This document shows positions 23,601 through 34,301 of a stretch of DNA of 64,000 nt, in pieces. The notes beneath the pieces are model-generated. The model did no database searches. It was not told where the DNA came from and was given only the letters and a program-made list of their open reading frames with translations. The stretch comes from Diphasiastrum complanatum (taxonomy: Eukaryota > Streptophyta > Lycopodiopsida > Lycopodiales > Lycopodiaceae): the NCBI GenBank assembly GCA_029204225.1, contig CM055101.1, positions 39,459,627 to 39,523,626 of the forward strand. Reading direction: 5' to 3'. Position 1 is the first letter of the stretch. Every line of letters starts with the position of its first letter. The position numbers and the translations under genes are program-made.

Positions 23601-23640
23601 TCTCATCTATGTAGATGATATCATTATTTCTCTCTACCCA
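20638..23640 (+). pseudogene. Copia-3: truncated copia gag-pol
   Basis: Gag begins at ATG 20638 (SGSHFLEHSERLTSSNYAMW) and keeps a zinc knuckle (CCFCGKKGHYASNC, about 21406-21450). The protease core is deleted near 21545-21600 with a frameshift. Integrase follows (LWNKRLGHPNFKA, CEACVLAKSHRR, HSDVHFSS, RSDSGR then stop, GVAERENRT), then the linker with stops at 22865 and 23083. Reverse transcriptase (WVFIIKYNHDGS, SLYGLKQAPRSWY, YVDDIII) ends abruptly at about 23630; the rest of RT and RNase H are absent. No LTR or primer site is seen upstream of gag. Sequence motifs make it a relative of Copia-1. It is non-functional. Confidence 0.88.
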
Positions 23641-24357
23641 AGAGCAGGCTGTTTTTCCCATACTAATCACTTAGAATAATTTCTGACATTCAATTCTCAT
23701 AGTGAGAAGTTAGATTTTTTCATCAGATGTATGCCATTGTGCTCTTGTCATAGATTTTTCAAGTATATTGTTCTCTGATCAATCTTGTGCAATCACAACA
23801 CCTCAGTAAGATCTTGTAGGGTGTGTGGTGAAGTTCACACGTGCTAAAAACTTCACACGGAAAAATCACTTTTGAAAATCGTGAATGTGCAGTCAAAGTT
23901 GATCCTGCAACTTGGACTATCAAACCAGTGGTTCAAAAAGAGGATGATGATTCATCAACAACGGATCATACTTGTGACCGACTAGAGAAAAATTTGGGAG
24001 TTCATTACAATTCTCAAACGGATATTGTCAATTGGAATGAAGCTCTTGCAATGATTGATTGTATAGCAGAATATATGTGTCAACAAGATAATCAGTCAGA
24101 TTTGAACGAGATTTCACTATTGGATCGAACCTTGGATACACCGATCACTTTTCCATTGAATGTGCTGAATGTAGCTTGGATATCAACGGAACCTATACCA
24201 GATCCTATTGAAGATGACCTCATTCTTGTGAGACAATGCAGAACTTACGGATGAGCAGATTCTAAATGATATGGATCTGACCAGATTTGGAGTGCGTATT
24301 GGTGCATGAAGATATGATGCAAACACTTTGTTATTATGCATGCATAGTCTTGCCAAT
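23641..24357 (+). pseudogene. Unidentified protein-like stretch beside Copia-3
   Basis: From about 23860 to 24254, then a shifted frame to about 24305, there is a hydrophilic, acidic reading frame. It includes KVDPATWTIKPVVQ, EDDDSSTTDHTCDRLEKNL and WNEALAMIDCIAEYM. It reads like real protein but has no credible start and no recognised domain. It may be a gene fragment carried by, or interrupted by, a retroelement. The first 200 bp are non-coding and contain CACACGTG-type motifs like those of the Copia-1 LTR. Confidence 0.25.
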
Positions 24358-25035
24358 TGTTAAAAATTCACAATTCTAGCTTGACTAGTTTTGGTCATAT
24401 GACTTGTAAATAGTTAGATGGTCATGATGTGGCTTGTCACACGTGCCAAATAGCATAGGATTCCATTCATAAGGATGTTCTCAAGTAGACCTAAGTGTTA
24501 GAACCTTTGGAATGAGTCCAAATTATGCTTAGATACAAGGGAGAAAAAATAGGAGCTATTTTTGGTAATTTTTGCATTGTTGAGGGATCTCCAAGATTCC
24601 AACCCTAACTTGGTAGGGATGAAAGATCTACCAAAATTAGCATTAGGGATAGGTTTAGGGCTACTCATACCTGCCCAAAATCATGATGGATCATGTATAT
24701 ATAGGTGATGATATCTCACCAAAATCAATCAAGCAATTTCATGTTTTTTCTCTCATAATGGTGCAATTGCTCTCTATGTTCGTAATTGTTTGAGTACTTG
24801 TGATTACTAATGATTATAGGATTGAATGTAGGTCTGGTGTACAGTACTCAGACTGTGGGAGGCCGTACTTTCACACGTGTGAAGCCTTCTTCAAGGATTT
24901 GGGCCATTTAGTGAGGTTCAAGCATAGATTTTTTATGGATTTTGATGGTTCAACTTGTGCTAATCTTATGAAATCATAAACTATTGTTTCCCTCATCATT
25001 TCAAGTGTTTTAGGATATTTGCTGTAATTTTTACA
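24358..25035 (+). repeat. LTR-like segment with TATA box
   Basis: Runs TGTTAAAAATT ... TGTAATTTTTACA. The start resembles the Copia-1 LTR read on its coding strand (TGTTGAAAATT then a CTTGAC block), as does an internal ACTAGTTTTGGTCATA-like stretch. A TATATATA box lies at 24696-24703, and CACACGTGTG near 24877. No primer-binding site follows, so it may be a lone or 3' LTR of a Copia-1/Copia-3 relative. The boundaries are inferred from the TG...CA ends only. Confidence 0.4.
24696..24703 (+). promoter_or_regulatory. TATA box in LTR-like segment
   Basis: TATATATA followed by AGG sits centrally in the LTR-like segment, where an LTR promoter would be expected. No transcript evidence is available. 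Confidence 0.35.
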
Positions 25036-25311
25036 CCAACTTGGATGGCCCTCATAAGGAGTGAGAATCTAGGCTTGCTAAGGTTTCAATCTTAGCTTAC
25101 GATCTGATCGGAAAATAGACTAGATTTGTGCATTGTTCATCTTTGATGTTTTTTCTCTTTTCGGTCTTTTTTTTTGTTTGGTTTGTTTGTGCTGAGTCTA
25201 GGCATCCTTGGCTCTAGATCTTCTCCTCAAGAGGTTGATCTTCTCAAGGGAGGTGAAAAATGAAAGAAATCCTACCTAGGGATCTTAATGATCACTCCAT
25301 GATATTTTTAA

Positions 25312-25313
<2 letters not shown>
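25036..25313. other. Non-coding AT-rich DNA
   Basis: No gene or element end is seen in this stretch between the LTR-like segment and the first TA array. Confidence 0.4.

Positions 25314-25358
<45 letters not shown>
25314..25358. repeat. (TA)n microsatellite
   Basis: An uninterrupted run of about 22 TA dinucleotides. Confidence 0.95.
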
Positions 25359-25360
<2 letters not shown>

Positions 25361-25376
25361 CATCTTGATGTTATTC

Positions 25377-25487
25377 AATTTGACAAAAGGGTACCCAGAA
25401 GTGCAGGTATCTGATCTAAGATTACGTAGTTGCTGGATGAGAAGAAAGCGTGGAACAGAATCAAAGGCTTTCCTAAAGTCAACAAAG

Positions 25488-25488
<1 letters not shown>
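25377..25488 (-). pseudogene. Non-LTR retrotransposon reverse-transcriptase fragment
   Basis: The minus strand reads VDFRKAFDSVPRFLLIQQL and then LRSDTCTSGYPFVKL. The core (V)DF.KAFDSV.R..L...L is the RT motif of LINE-type (jockey-like) elements, including the first catalytic Asp. Only about 37 residues remain, squeezed between two TA arrays. A related element's C-terminal part lies at 26343-27100 on the same strand but in the wrong order for one intact copy. Confidence 0.6.
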
Positions 25489-25556
<68 letters not shown>

Positions 25557-25562
25557 CATATA
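25489..25562. repeat. (TA)n microsatellite
   Basis: About 30 TA repeats, with a GTATATACATA variation at the right end. Confidence 0.95.
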
Positions 25563-26342
25563 TCCTTGGTTGTGGATATAGATGATGATGGTAGTCACAG
25601 ACCAAAATTTGTTCAAGTTACCAATACTCGAGTGAATAAAGTTGTCGATGTTTCTCGCCCCAAACAAGGGACAGGTCCTAGCAAAGTAGAAAAACTAAAA
25701 TCCATGACTAAAAATGACCAAGGCATAGGACAAAAGTATCAAAAATGGCACAAGCACGTATAGAGGAAGCTCTGACCATGAGTGCTTCCGTGTTGACAGA
25801 GAAGGTAGTAATAGAGTCATAGCATGAGATTTTTGAAATTGAGACTGAATCTTCTCTACAAACATAACTTCGTTATGTGTCCATATAAATGTCAATCCCT
25901 CCTATACTTGTCCAGACTTCCAAAAAAGAGTGGCTGAAAGAAAGCCATATACGGCTTGCAAGCATATACATTTCATTTTTATTTTAAGGATTTTGGGCTT
26001 CGATCAACTAAGCAACATGTTTACTCATCACGCCAGTTTGAGTGAAGCCGAGTTCTTTCAAGCACTTACTCATGGGAGAACGTACCCATGAAGACAATAG
26101 TTCTCTTTTTATTTATTGTTTTTGGCATAATCGTACGTTGCCCTTAGCATATGTGGAAAAGTCCATGATGACTTATGTGGAAAGTATCATATGGCATGAT
26201 ATCAAACAATGGACAAAACAATTGTCACTGGCGACATGGTCAATTTGATTGGATGACCAGGGGAAATAACTTTTATTATGGAGAGAGAACAAGGTAACTT
26301 TTATTATGGAGAGAGAACAAGGTCAACACTTCGACAAGATGA
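25563..26342. other. No recognised gene; 28-bp tandem duplication
   Basis: Weak protein-like frames on the plus strand (for example THEDNSSLFIYCFWHN near 26090) are not identifiable. A perfect 28-bp tandem duplication lies at 26267-26294 and 26295-26322, with unit ends TAACTTTTATT and GAGAACAAGG. Confidence 0.45.
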
Positions 26343-27100
26343 TTACCCAGATGGCCTTGGAAAAATGTGTGTCTGCTCTCGAACAACATGGAAGCCACTA
26401 CCATGAGCAATAGCTGCAAGAACGTCACGAATGGAATTATGTGACACTATACGATCACCACCTAAGGGGCACCGCATAAGATGAGTACCCAGAGAACCCA
26501 AAACATGCCCACATGAACACTTAGAGAGCCCATTTAACACTTGATGTGGAAGTCCCAACCTGATACAAAGAGTAGTGATAAACAAGTCAGAGGAGAGTCA
26601 CAATAGTGGAAGAATTGGACGTGCAACTAACCAAGCCCCTGCACCTGGACCAACACATGAAAGAAGACGAGCTCGAACTACATCGGAAGGAGAATCATTG
26701 AGAAGTTGAGTGAAGGAATAAGAGTGAAGATGATCCATAAGAGTCTTTTGAGACACCAACCATTGATTTTCCACCAAAGATTCAAAGGGAGACATAAAAG
26801 ACTACACTAGTGGTGGAAGTAAATCTTTGGCAGTGCAAAGAGCATTTTGAAAATGAAGATTGTCGGTTTCTACATGAGCCACCGAATGAAGAAAAAGAGG
26901 CTTGTTACCTTGCTGAAACATGGAAACTAGTGCAGAGGCAGCAATAAGAGCCCAACTCCCTAGAAAAGTAGCTAGAGTAGTGCACACGGTAGATAAGAGC
27001 CCAACTCCCTAGAAAAGCAGCTGGAGTAGTGCAGACGGTAGATACTAGACCAACACCACCCGAGAAAGCAGGAAGAGAAATTTGCCACTTAGAAAACTGA
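26343..27100 (-). pseudogene. Non-LTR retroelement RT C-terminal region
   Basis: Broken frames carry features I associate with the C-terminal part of a plant LINE-like reverse-transcriptase protein: LPAFSGGVGLVS, VRARLLSCVGPGAGAWLVAR, LCIRLGLPHQVL, then a Cys/His knuckle CSCG...GTHLMRCPLGG, RIVSHNSIRDVLAAIA and VREQTHIFPRP. The CxC...H..RC arrangement followed by H..IRD is distinctive. Stops separate the blocks, and a 49-bp tandem duplication (26946-26994, 26995-27043) adds an extra break. At about 27100 the sequence switches to copia gag, marking a truncation or insertion junction. Confidence 0.6.
26946..27043. repeat. 49-bp tandem duplication
   Basis: Two copies of a 49-bp unit beginning AAGAGCCCAACTCCC and ending GGTAGAT differ at only a few bases. 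They sit inside the non-LTR pseudogene and disrupt its frame. Confidence 0.85.
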
Positions 27101-27913
27101 CCTTCACAACTTCTTTGCCTTGTTGTAGATCCTGATGCGACACTCCTTGATGTCGTGATTAGCTCTTTTGCAATATCTATAGAAAAGCTTCTTGCGCGAT
27201 CCATCATGCTCACCTGGAGTGTGGGGCTTCTGTTGTTGTTGTTGCACTTGATTCTTCCCTTGGAATAGTCTTTCTTCTTGGTGTATAGAGCCATGGATTT
27301 GTCTTTGATGGACAGGCTGCTAGTCTTTCTCCGCATTTCTTCTTGAAGAAGATGACCGATCACCTTTTTGAAGAGTGAGGTCGGGTTGTGTGGAGATCAT
27401 CACCACAAAGTGCTCATAGGACTTTGGAAGAGAAGAAATCAAGGTCACAACAGCATCATCATCTTGAATAGAATATCCTACAGCTGATAACTGATCTAAC
27501 ATGAACTTGAAACTGTTGATGTGAGAAGTGATGGCAGTAGAATCAGACATGCTAAGAGTAAAGAACTTCCTTCTAAGATGTAATCTTGTGGTTACATCGT
27601 GAGTCTCATAAAGACTTGATAACAAGTCCAGTGCTTCCTTAGAGGTTTTGCACGTGATAACGTGAGATATTTGGAAGTCGGCCAAATTAAGTGTAATACA
27701 TGCTAGGGCCTTCTGATCTTTGATCCTCCAGGCCTTTGCTTGATCACCATCTTCTGGTTTCAAGTTTGCACCTTCTACTACATCCTAGAGATCTCTATCT
27801 ATCAAATTAATTTTAAGTTTTAACTTCCAAATGTAGAAGTTAGAACCATTGAACTTGTCAATGACTCTAGCTTCACTGAGTGATGAAGATGAAGAGCTAC
27901 CTATATGAGACAT
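27100..27913 (-). pseudogene. Copia gag pseudogene
   Basis: Starts at ATG 27913 with MSHIGSSSSSSLSEARVIDK, then FNGSNFYIWKLKLKINL, a TAG where Trp is usual (DL*DVVEG) and LKPEDGDQAKAW. It runs through ITLNLADFQISHVITCKTS, LLSSLYETHDVTTRLHL and VVTLISSLPKSYEHF. These are typical copia gag (UBN2-like) features. A frameshift occurs near 27363. The zinc knuckle near 27150 is damaged (YRYCKRANHDIKEC, first Cys lost). Protease and pol are absent because the sequence joins non-LTR DNA at about 27100. The primer site and 5' LTR lie upstream at 27966-28662. Confidence 0.8.
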
Positions 27914-27965
27914 GATAACAGTATACAAATAGAACAAACTTAATCTCTCGGTTTATTTGAGCTAC

Positions 27966-28662
27966 GCTTTGATACCAATCTGATGGGGCAAGGGAGATAG
28001 AAGAACGTGAACGGAGAAGAGAGCATGAATATTGCGGAACAGCGCTCCCATTCTAATCAGCTGCTAAATGCAAAAACAGTCTAATAGACAGCTTATGTTA
28101 AATGTAATCACAGCTTTAAGTGTTCTAATTGCCCAACAGGATCTTAAAAATTAATTCATACTCTGAAACAAGAGTACAGTCCACCGAAGAGATTAGAGAT
28201 GGTTTGTATGTGGTACTACTAAAATCAAATTCAACGTGAAGTATAGTTCTGAAATAAATGGAAGAGCAGTATGATAACGCGAGTTTCGCAGGCGTCAAAG
28301 ACAACCATCGTCTGATCGGAAACTGAGAGTCTTAAACGTCCGTGTTCTGATCAAAGTGAGTAAACAAGTGCGATCAAACAGCAATGAAAGTGCATTCAAT
28401 CACAACATGCATTCATCTACGTTGTACACAGATAAAAGCAAGCTGCTGCTATATTACACTGAAGCACAATACAAAATAGCAATTACAACAAAAAATGACG
28501 GTGTAATTGGGATGCTCAAATAATGTGTCTCATGGACGGAGCAACCACTAATCTGTGCTTGGACGATCTATTTATAGATTTCATCCATGTATTAATTACA
28601 TTGAATGCTTGTCACCTAATTAGGAAAGCCGTTGTACTTGGAAGTATATGGCTTTTGTGACA
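27966..28662 (-). mobile_element. 5' LTR and primer site of the 27-kb copia
   Basis: Minus-strand TGGTATCAAAGC at 27966-27977 is a one-base variant of the Met-tRNA primer site. The LTR would be 27981-28662, reading TGTCACAAAAGCC ... CCCCATCA on the minus strand, with TG/CA ends. No second LTR is found, so the copy is 3'-truncated. Confidence 0.5.
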
Positions 28663-29419
28663 ACTATACATAGTATATATACGGTCAATAGTTTAGCATT
28701 GTTGACGCGGACGAGGATGTCGCAAATTCTCTCACTTCGCATTTTACGTGAAGTGGTTTTCTCTCACTTCGCAAATTTCGAGAAGTGGCTGAGAACATTC
28801 ATCGTTCAAAATAGACGACCTTCGACATTTTTTTCTCTCTTCGAGATTTTGTGAAAAAGCCGAAGGTGCGCTTAAAAAGGCGAAGGTGCCCTGTTTTAGC
28901 ATTATTACTTTGATGTTTATAATGGATTAAATGTTAAGATGCTATGATTGGTACAATTTTAAAATCTTGATTTTGCCTGTGCGATTACAAGCAAAGAACC
29001 ATTTTTTGTGACAAGATCCTCCACATTTAAGCAAGCTCAAAGGGTTTCATCTCATGTTTGTGCATCCCTCTAACGTCTACTGTCGCCGCTCTTAGCACCA
29101 ACTGGCTTCCATCGAAACGCTAGAGCTGCTGGTGCCGTGTCGAAGAGGGCGAGGGCGAGGGCGAGGGCGATGGAGATGGGAGCATCATTCCTTGATCCTG
29201 TTTTTGATCCTGCGAGAGATGCTGCAGTTTTGGTCGGATTAGCTTTGCTTCCCGAGTCGCGAGCAATCTCCCGAAGACTGTGGGTGAGTTCAATTGAAGG
29301 AGTATAAGGCAGGTTGATGTGTGTGTGGCTTGGCTTGGGGGTTGGTGTTTAGTAAATTGGTTATCGGTAGCGTTGTACCTCTCCCCCACTGCTCCTCCTC
29401 CTGCTCCTTGCTTCCAGTT
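28663..29419. other. Intergenic DNA and presumed promoter of the transporter gene
   Basis: At 28715-28860 short repeats of TCTCTCACTTCGCA and GAAGTG occur. At 29145-29171 there is a GGGCGA-type hexamer run (about four copies). No reading frame is convincing. The part nearest the transporter probably holds its promoter and 5'-UTR; no TATA box is definite. Confidence 0.4.
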
Positions 29420-29845
29420 GCGATCCAATTAACACATGTGCTACTTAGGAAGAAAGTAATGGATTTGGGTTGTTGCTATCCAATTCAAACCATTGCCGCA
29501 CAGGAAGAAAGCAAGTGAGTTAAGCAGGCGCTAGAGCAAGAAAGCAGCAGATTTGAATTCGTGCAATTGCTTAGGAAGAAAGCAACGGATTTGGGTTGTT
29601 ACGATCCAATTCGAACATTTGCTGTTAAAGAACAAAGCAGTCGATTTGGGTTTGTTTGAAAATCAGTTAAAGCTGCTGGGCAAGCCCGTGCTGCGTGCAA
29701 GGAGTCAGGCCTGGTTTACCGAGCATAAGCATGTTCGGGACCTTGAATGGGCTGCAGATATAGGTTTATTTGCATTTGCTTTTCTTCTTTGCTGTTTCGA
29801 TCCAATTGACGCTATTGCTGATAAGGAAGAAAGCACCGGATACTC
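29420..29845 (+). repeat. Degenerate repeats in the transporter 5' region
   Basis: Four copies of a two-part motif recur: GATCCAATT (29422, variant 29477, 29603, 29799) followed at variable distance by AGGAAGAAAGCA-like blocks. Two copies also share GGATTTGGGTTGTT. They lie upstream of the transporter start, probably in leader or leader intron. Confidence 0.6.
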
Positions 29846-29963
29846 TCCGCGCCGGACCTATCACAGTAGCCAGTGATACGCACAAAATAGCCTTATATCC
29901 CATATGAACTTGGATGGGCTGAGTATATGGACGCAGAGATAGTTTGGAATCTCCGAATCCAGA

Positions 29964-31881
29964 ATGCGCAAGAAAGGGCTTGCTGAGATGTATTCTTTTG
30001 TGGGCAAAAGACGGACTGCCCCAGGCATTTTGCTACTGAGAAGTCTGCGACATAAGAATTACAGTGTGGAATATTACAGAACTTTGGTGTTGACCGTCAC
30101 CTTCATAGCTTATGCATGCTATCATGCATCCCGCAAGCCACCCAGCATTGTCAAAAGCGTCCTTGATCCCCAGGCTTCCTCTCTCCATCTGCACCCAGCC
30201 CACCCATCTGGTTTCGACCCATCGCATCCCTGGGCCCTCAATCTGGTCTATATCAGAAAACCTGACAAAAATCATTCTTTGCTAGAATCGCTTGCAGATG
30301 GGTTGGATCAGCAAGGGGAGTCTGGTTGGCCTCCATTTGATGGGAAAGAGGGGAAGTCCAAGCTGGGAGAGATAGATCTTGCATTCCTTGCAGCCTATGC
30401 CTTTGGGATGTATTTCTCAGGTCATTTGGGTGATCGGCTGGATCTTAGAAATTTTCTGTCTATTGGCATGCTGGGCAGTGCAGCCTTTGTTTGTCTCTTT
30501 GGGTTTGGCTACTTTTGGAAAATTCACGTGTTTTCCTACTATTTTGTGGTGCAGACGATGGCAGGCTTATTCCAGGCAACTGGGTGGCCTTCTGTGGTGG
30601 CAATTATGGGCAATTGGTTTGGGAAAAGCAACAGAGGTCTGATTATGGGCATATGGAATGCTCATACATCTCTAGGTAACATCCTTGGATCAGTTGCTGC
30701 TGCAAGTATGCTGCAGTATGGATGGGGATGGTGTTTTGTGCTGCCAGGGGTGTTTCTAATCCTGGCTGGAGCAGTGGTCTATCTTTTTCTGGTGGTTGAT
30801 CCATCAGATGTGGATCTACCATCTCCATATGAGGATCCGTCTCAGGAGGAAGAAAATCTATATAGTGGAGAAAAACAGAGCTTATTTGTTGAGAATGGTT
30901 CTCTTTTTGCGGATGTTGAAGCTGGTTCTTTGGAGAAAGCAATGGGGAAAAAGCTCTCAAATCCTGTGGCAGAAGATGACCAAACTGGAGATGAAGATGG
31001 AGAGCCATCTCCTGGAGCTGGGTGCCCCTTAAGGGAAGGTGGAGCTGGACATGAAGGGCTACTTTCTGCACAGGATGAGAAGCCTCCAGGAGATGGTGAA
31101 GCAGTTGGGTTTCTCAGGGCATTGGCAATTCCTGGAGTGGCCCAGTTTGCACTCTGTCTCTTCTTTTCAAAGCTGGTGGCCTATACTTTCCTCTATTGGC
31201 TGCCTTTTTATATCAGAAACACGAGTGAGACATGCCCCCGAACTTTTATTTTTGAATTTCCATCTTTTCTGACCTCCTGTGGTTCTGATTGTATGCTCAC
31301 TCTCACACTTAGTTTTGGGTTCTGCAGAGATTGCAGGTGAGTATCTTTCTGATGAGACAGCCGGAAATTTATCAACTCTATTTGACATGGGAGGGGTTGT
31401 GGGTGGTATTCTAGCTGGACATATTTCCGACAGCATGAATGCAAGAGCAACTACAGCAGCAGGCTTTACATTTTGTGCAATACCAATGCTGTTTTTCTAC
31501 AATATCTATGGTGGTTTGTCATTATATGCCAATGTAGGCCTCATGATTCTTGCAGGATTGTTTGTAAATGGGCCATATGCACTTATTTCCACTGCGGTTT
31601 CCGCAGATCTCGGTACACACAGTTCACTGAAAGGGAATGCAAAAGCATTAGCCACAGTCACAGCCATTATTGATGGCACTGGTTCTGTAGGAGCAGCTGC
31701 GGGCCCATTATTGACAGGTTATATCTCCCAGAGAGGCTGGAATGATGTCTTTTTTATGCTCATGTTGGCAGCTTTATTAGCAGGGCTTTCACTCTCAAAC
31801 CTGATTTTTGAAGAAATGGTGGAAAAATTCAAAAATTGGAGATGCGAACATGGTGTGCTCTCAACAAACTCAAGGTTTTAA
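29964..31881 (+). CDS. Glycerol-3-phosphate transporter (MFS), two exons
   Basis: A membrane antiporter-type protein of the plant putative glycerol-3-phosphate transporter (G3Pp) family, in the major facilitator superfamily. By analogy with GlpT it should exchange glycerol-3-phosphate and phosphate. Exons are 29964-31224 and 31328-31881. The intron is GT-AG (GTGAGA ... TTCTGCAG), and joining rebuilds [18 protein letters not shown]. The total is 1815 bp, or 604 residues plus stop, with no lesions. Around 12 hydrophobic segments are visible. Family features are [18 protein letters not shown] (about residues 50-68), [53 protein letters not shown] and [18 protein letters not shown] long acidic loop (about residues 277-378) separates the two halves; it makes the protein longer than usual for the family. 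An alternative start is Met9. A possible 3'-UTR intron acceptor lies near 31971. Confidence 0.9.
31225..31327 (+). other. Intron of the glycerol-3-phosphate transporter gene
   Basis: A 103-bp GT-AG intron, phase 1, with donor A|GTGAGA and acceptor TTCTGCAG|AG. Reading through it would truncate the protein, and the downstream frame matches the family only after splicing. Confidence 0.85.
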
Positions 31882-34301
31882 GAGTCTTTTGTCTGTTAAG
31901 AAAGTCTAAAAAGACTAAGATCATAGCTAACAGTATTCAAATCTGATAATGCTTTGCTTTGTATTTTGCAGGAAAACTTACCCAGTCTCTCTTGACTGGA
32001 AGAGATCAAGGTTATGTCTAATTATCTGCCGATTTTGATTGATTTTATTGTGTCGTACCACTTTGGAATACAGGGATTTGCAAATAGTCCTTAGATATAT
32101 GCTCGGAACGTACAGGGGCGAAAAATTATGAATTTGCGATCAAAGAGACAGTATTGTTAATGCTAATCCTCCAATGGACTCCGGGAATTATTCCACTTTG
32201 GTTGTAAGGGAGTAAAAAAATGCATTACGCAATGCTGGGAAACAAACACACTGTAAATTTATACAAACTAAGCATTGGCCTGTTTTTAATAATGAATTTT
32301 TCTCTCAATGCTTGATACTCAATCCCAAGCGGTCTTGGTTACTGCATCATTGTAACGAACATCATATATGCCGAAGATTGACCGAGCATCCTTGATGGTG
32401 TACAGATTTACGTGTAAAACCTGTACATTGTGTTCATGTTCTCAAAAGCAGTTGTCGCAGATTTGATCATTGATGTTAATTTGCCAAGCATGTTGGCCAT
32501 AGCTAGACTTTTGTTGAGCCCAAAATTTCATGGAAGATTCACTATGCTGTGATGCGCTCCAATGATTGTCAACGTCCTGTTTTACTTTCAAACAGGGGCA
32601 AAATGTTGAGCAAAGTCTCAACTCAACTCAAATTTGGAAATTGCCCTTCTATTTCAAAGGTAGAATTGAACAATCATATATCATGGAAGGTCAAATTTTA
32701 AATTTTCTTTTTAAAAATAAAAGAAGACATTTTTTAGGCTTCAATTTTTCAACAGTTTTAGACTGAAAGGTGAATAAAAAAGTCAAATGAATAAATGTCA
32801 TATGAAAGTTATGAATAAAAAAAAGCCCTGAAGTTTGAAAGGTGAATATGCAGGTCAAATTTCAAGCATGACACAAATTCCCAAAGATGCCTTTTTAGTT
32901 TATGCAATTTCAAGCATGAGTCATGACCCCCATTTTTCATCCTCAGGCTTCGGGCTATGCCAGTTGGCTGGATGACCTAATGTTTGAAAGTCAAGGGCAT
33001 TGACCAATTTCCTAAGGATGGGAACTTGGAAAAAATTAGAATGCAACCACAAAGGATGGCTCTTATACTTTGGGAACACTCTAGAAAGTTCAACATTTCG
33101 TTGGCATATTGTCTTTGTGCGAACGAATATTGAACATTCTCGACTGTTCCCAGAATCAATGAAGGATACGCTAGAACATCTCACGTATGAGGCCTCACCT
33201 CTACATGTGACACACTTTGGACACAGAGAATGGGTTATGGCTCTTTATATTTGAGAACACTCTAGAGAGTAGATGGGTAGGCCTGCCTTTTGAAGCCTTC
33301 CATGCCCTTCACATGGGATTTTGATTGTGTGGGTTGTATACTATACTTCACCATATATAAAAATTTCATAAATGATGCTTCAGATCAGTCTACTATAGCT
33401 GATGGTTTTGATAAACCACCAAGGAAAGCAAGAGCTTATGCTTCCATGCCTGTCTTCTACATCTCCTCTTTAATCTCCAGTAAAACCTGACTTTGTGCAG
33501 AAGGCCCCAGAGGGGCCCAGTTGCAGCAACTGAAAGCCACTGGATGAGAAAAACTTCCAACAAAGCAAGAAACAGAAAAGGCAATCCAACCTAGCAATCA
33601 GGAAATTTCACTGATCAAAAATGAACGACCAATCTGATTTTAACTTTTCTTTCTTCAATGGATTCCTCGTATTAATAAAAAATTCTGTCAAAAATCAGAA
33701 CAGACGAGGGGAAAAGGTCATGTGCGTTTATGAGTGACTAAGTGATGAGGTCAACTTCAATTGCACTGTGTATAAAGTTATGAATTCCCACCATGCTAGA
33801 GTAAATTCGTTCAAGATAGTTTAGATTTGTTTGTTCTGCATTCATCATTATTATCGAAGTTAACTTGCATTGTACACCTCTACATACACTTCTACAACAT
33901 GATAGTTTTACAATCTAATTATAGCCTGTTAATGCCAGATGAAGTAACCTCACTTTGTTCTACCTATTAGATTATTGAAGTTGCATGTCAACTTCAAGAT
34001 TTTGATTTCTGATGAGTTTGCATCAAGAAATTGATCTGTTATCTCTTTATGCTCTAAATTTCTGAGAGTTTTTAAGTCTTTTCGCGTATCCTAATTTTGA
34101 GGCAGGTCACATTGTTAAAAACAGCTTTCTCACCCTTTGAGCCAAGGTGCATGATAACAAAGTAAATCATCTTAAAAAATCTAGATAACAGAGACAATTT
34201 GTACGAAATGGACATAGTATTGTGACAAGGTTGCTAGTATGTTCCCAAAAACTTAGAACTGCCTAGCAAATAATGAAGCCAATCATTTCTGATTGGCATT
34301 A
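31882..34301. other. Intergenic region between transporter and RPL15 3' ends
   Basis: AT-rich, without a convincing gene. Imperfect direct repeats of about 34 bp (ATGGCTCTTATACTTTGGG and ATGGCTCTTTATATTTGAG, each followed by AACACTCTAGA) lie near 33055 and 33237. The region should contain the 3'-UTRs and poly(A) sites of the two convergent genes. Confidence 0.45.

Noticed and set aside
30643-31071. 142-residue minus-strand frame
   Set aside because: Antisense shadow of the transporter's central loop.
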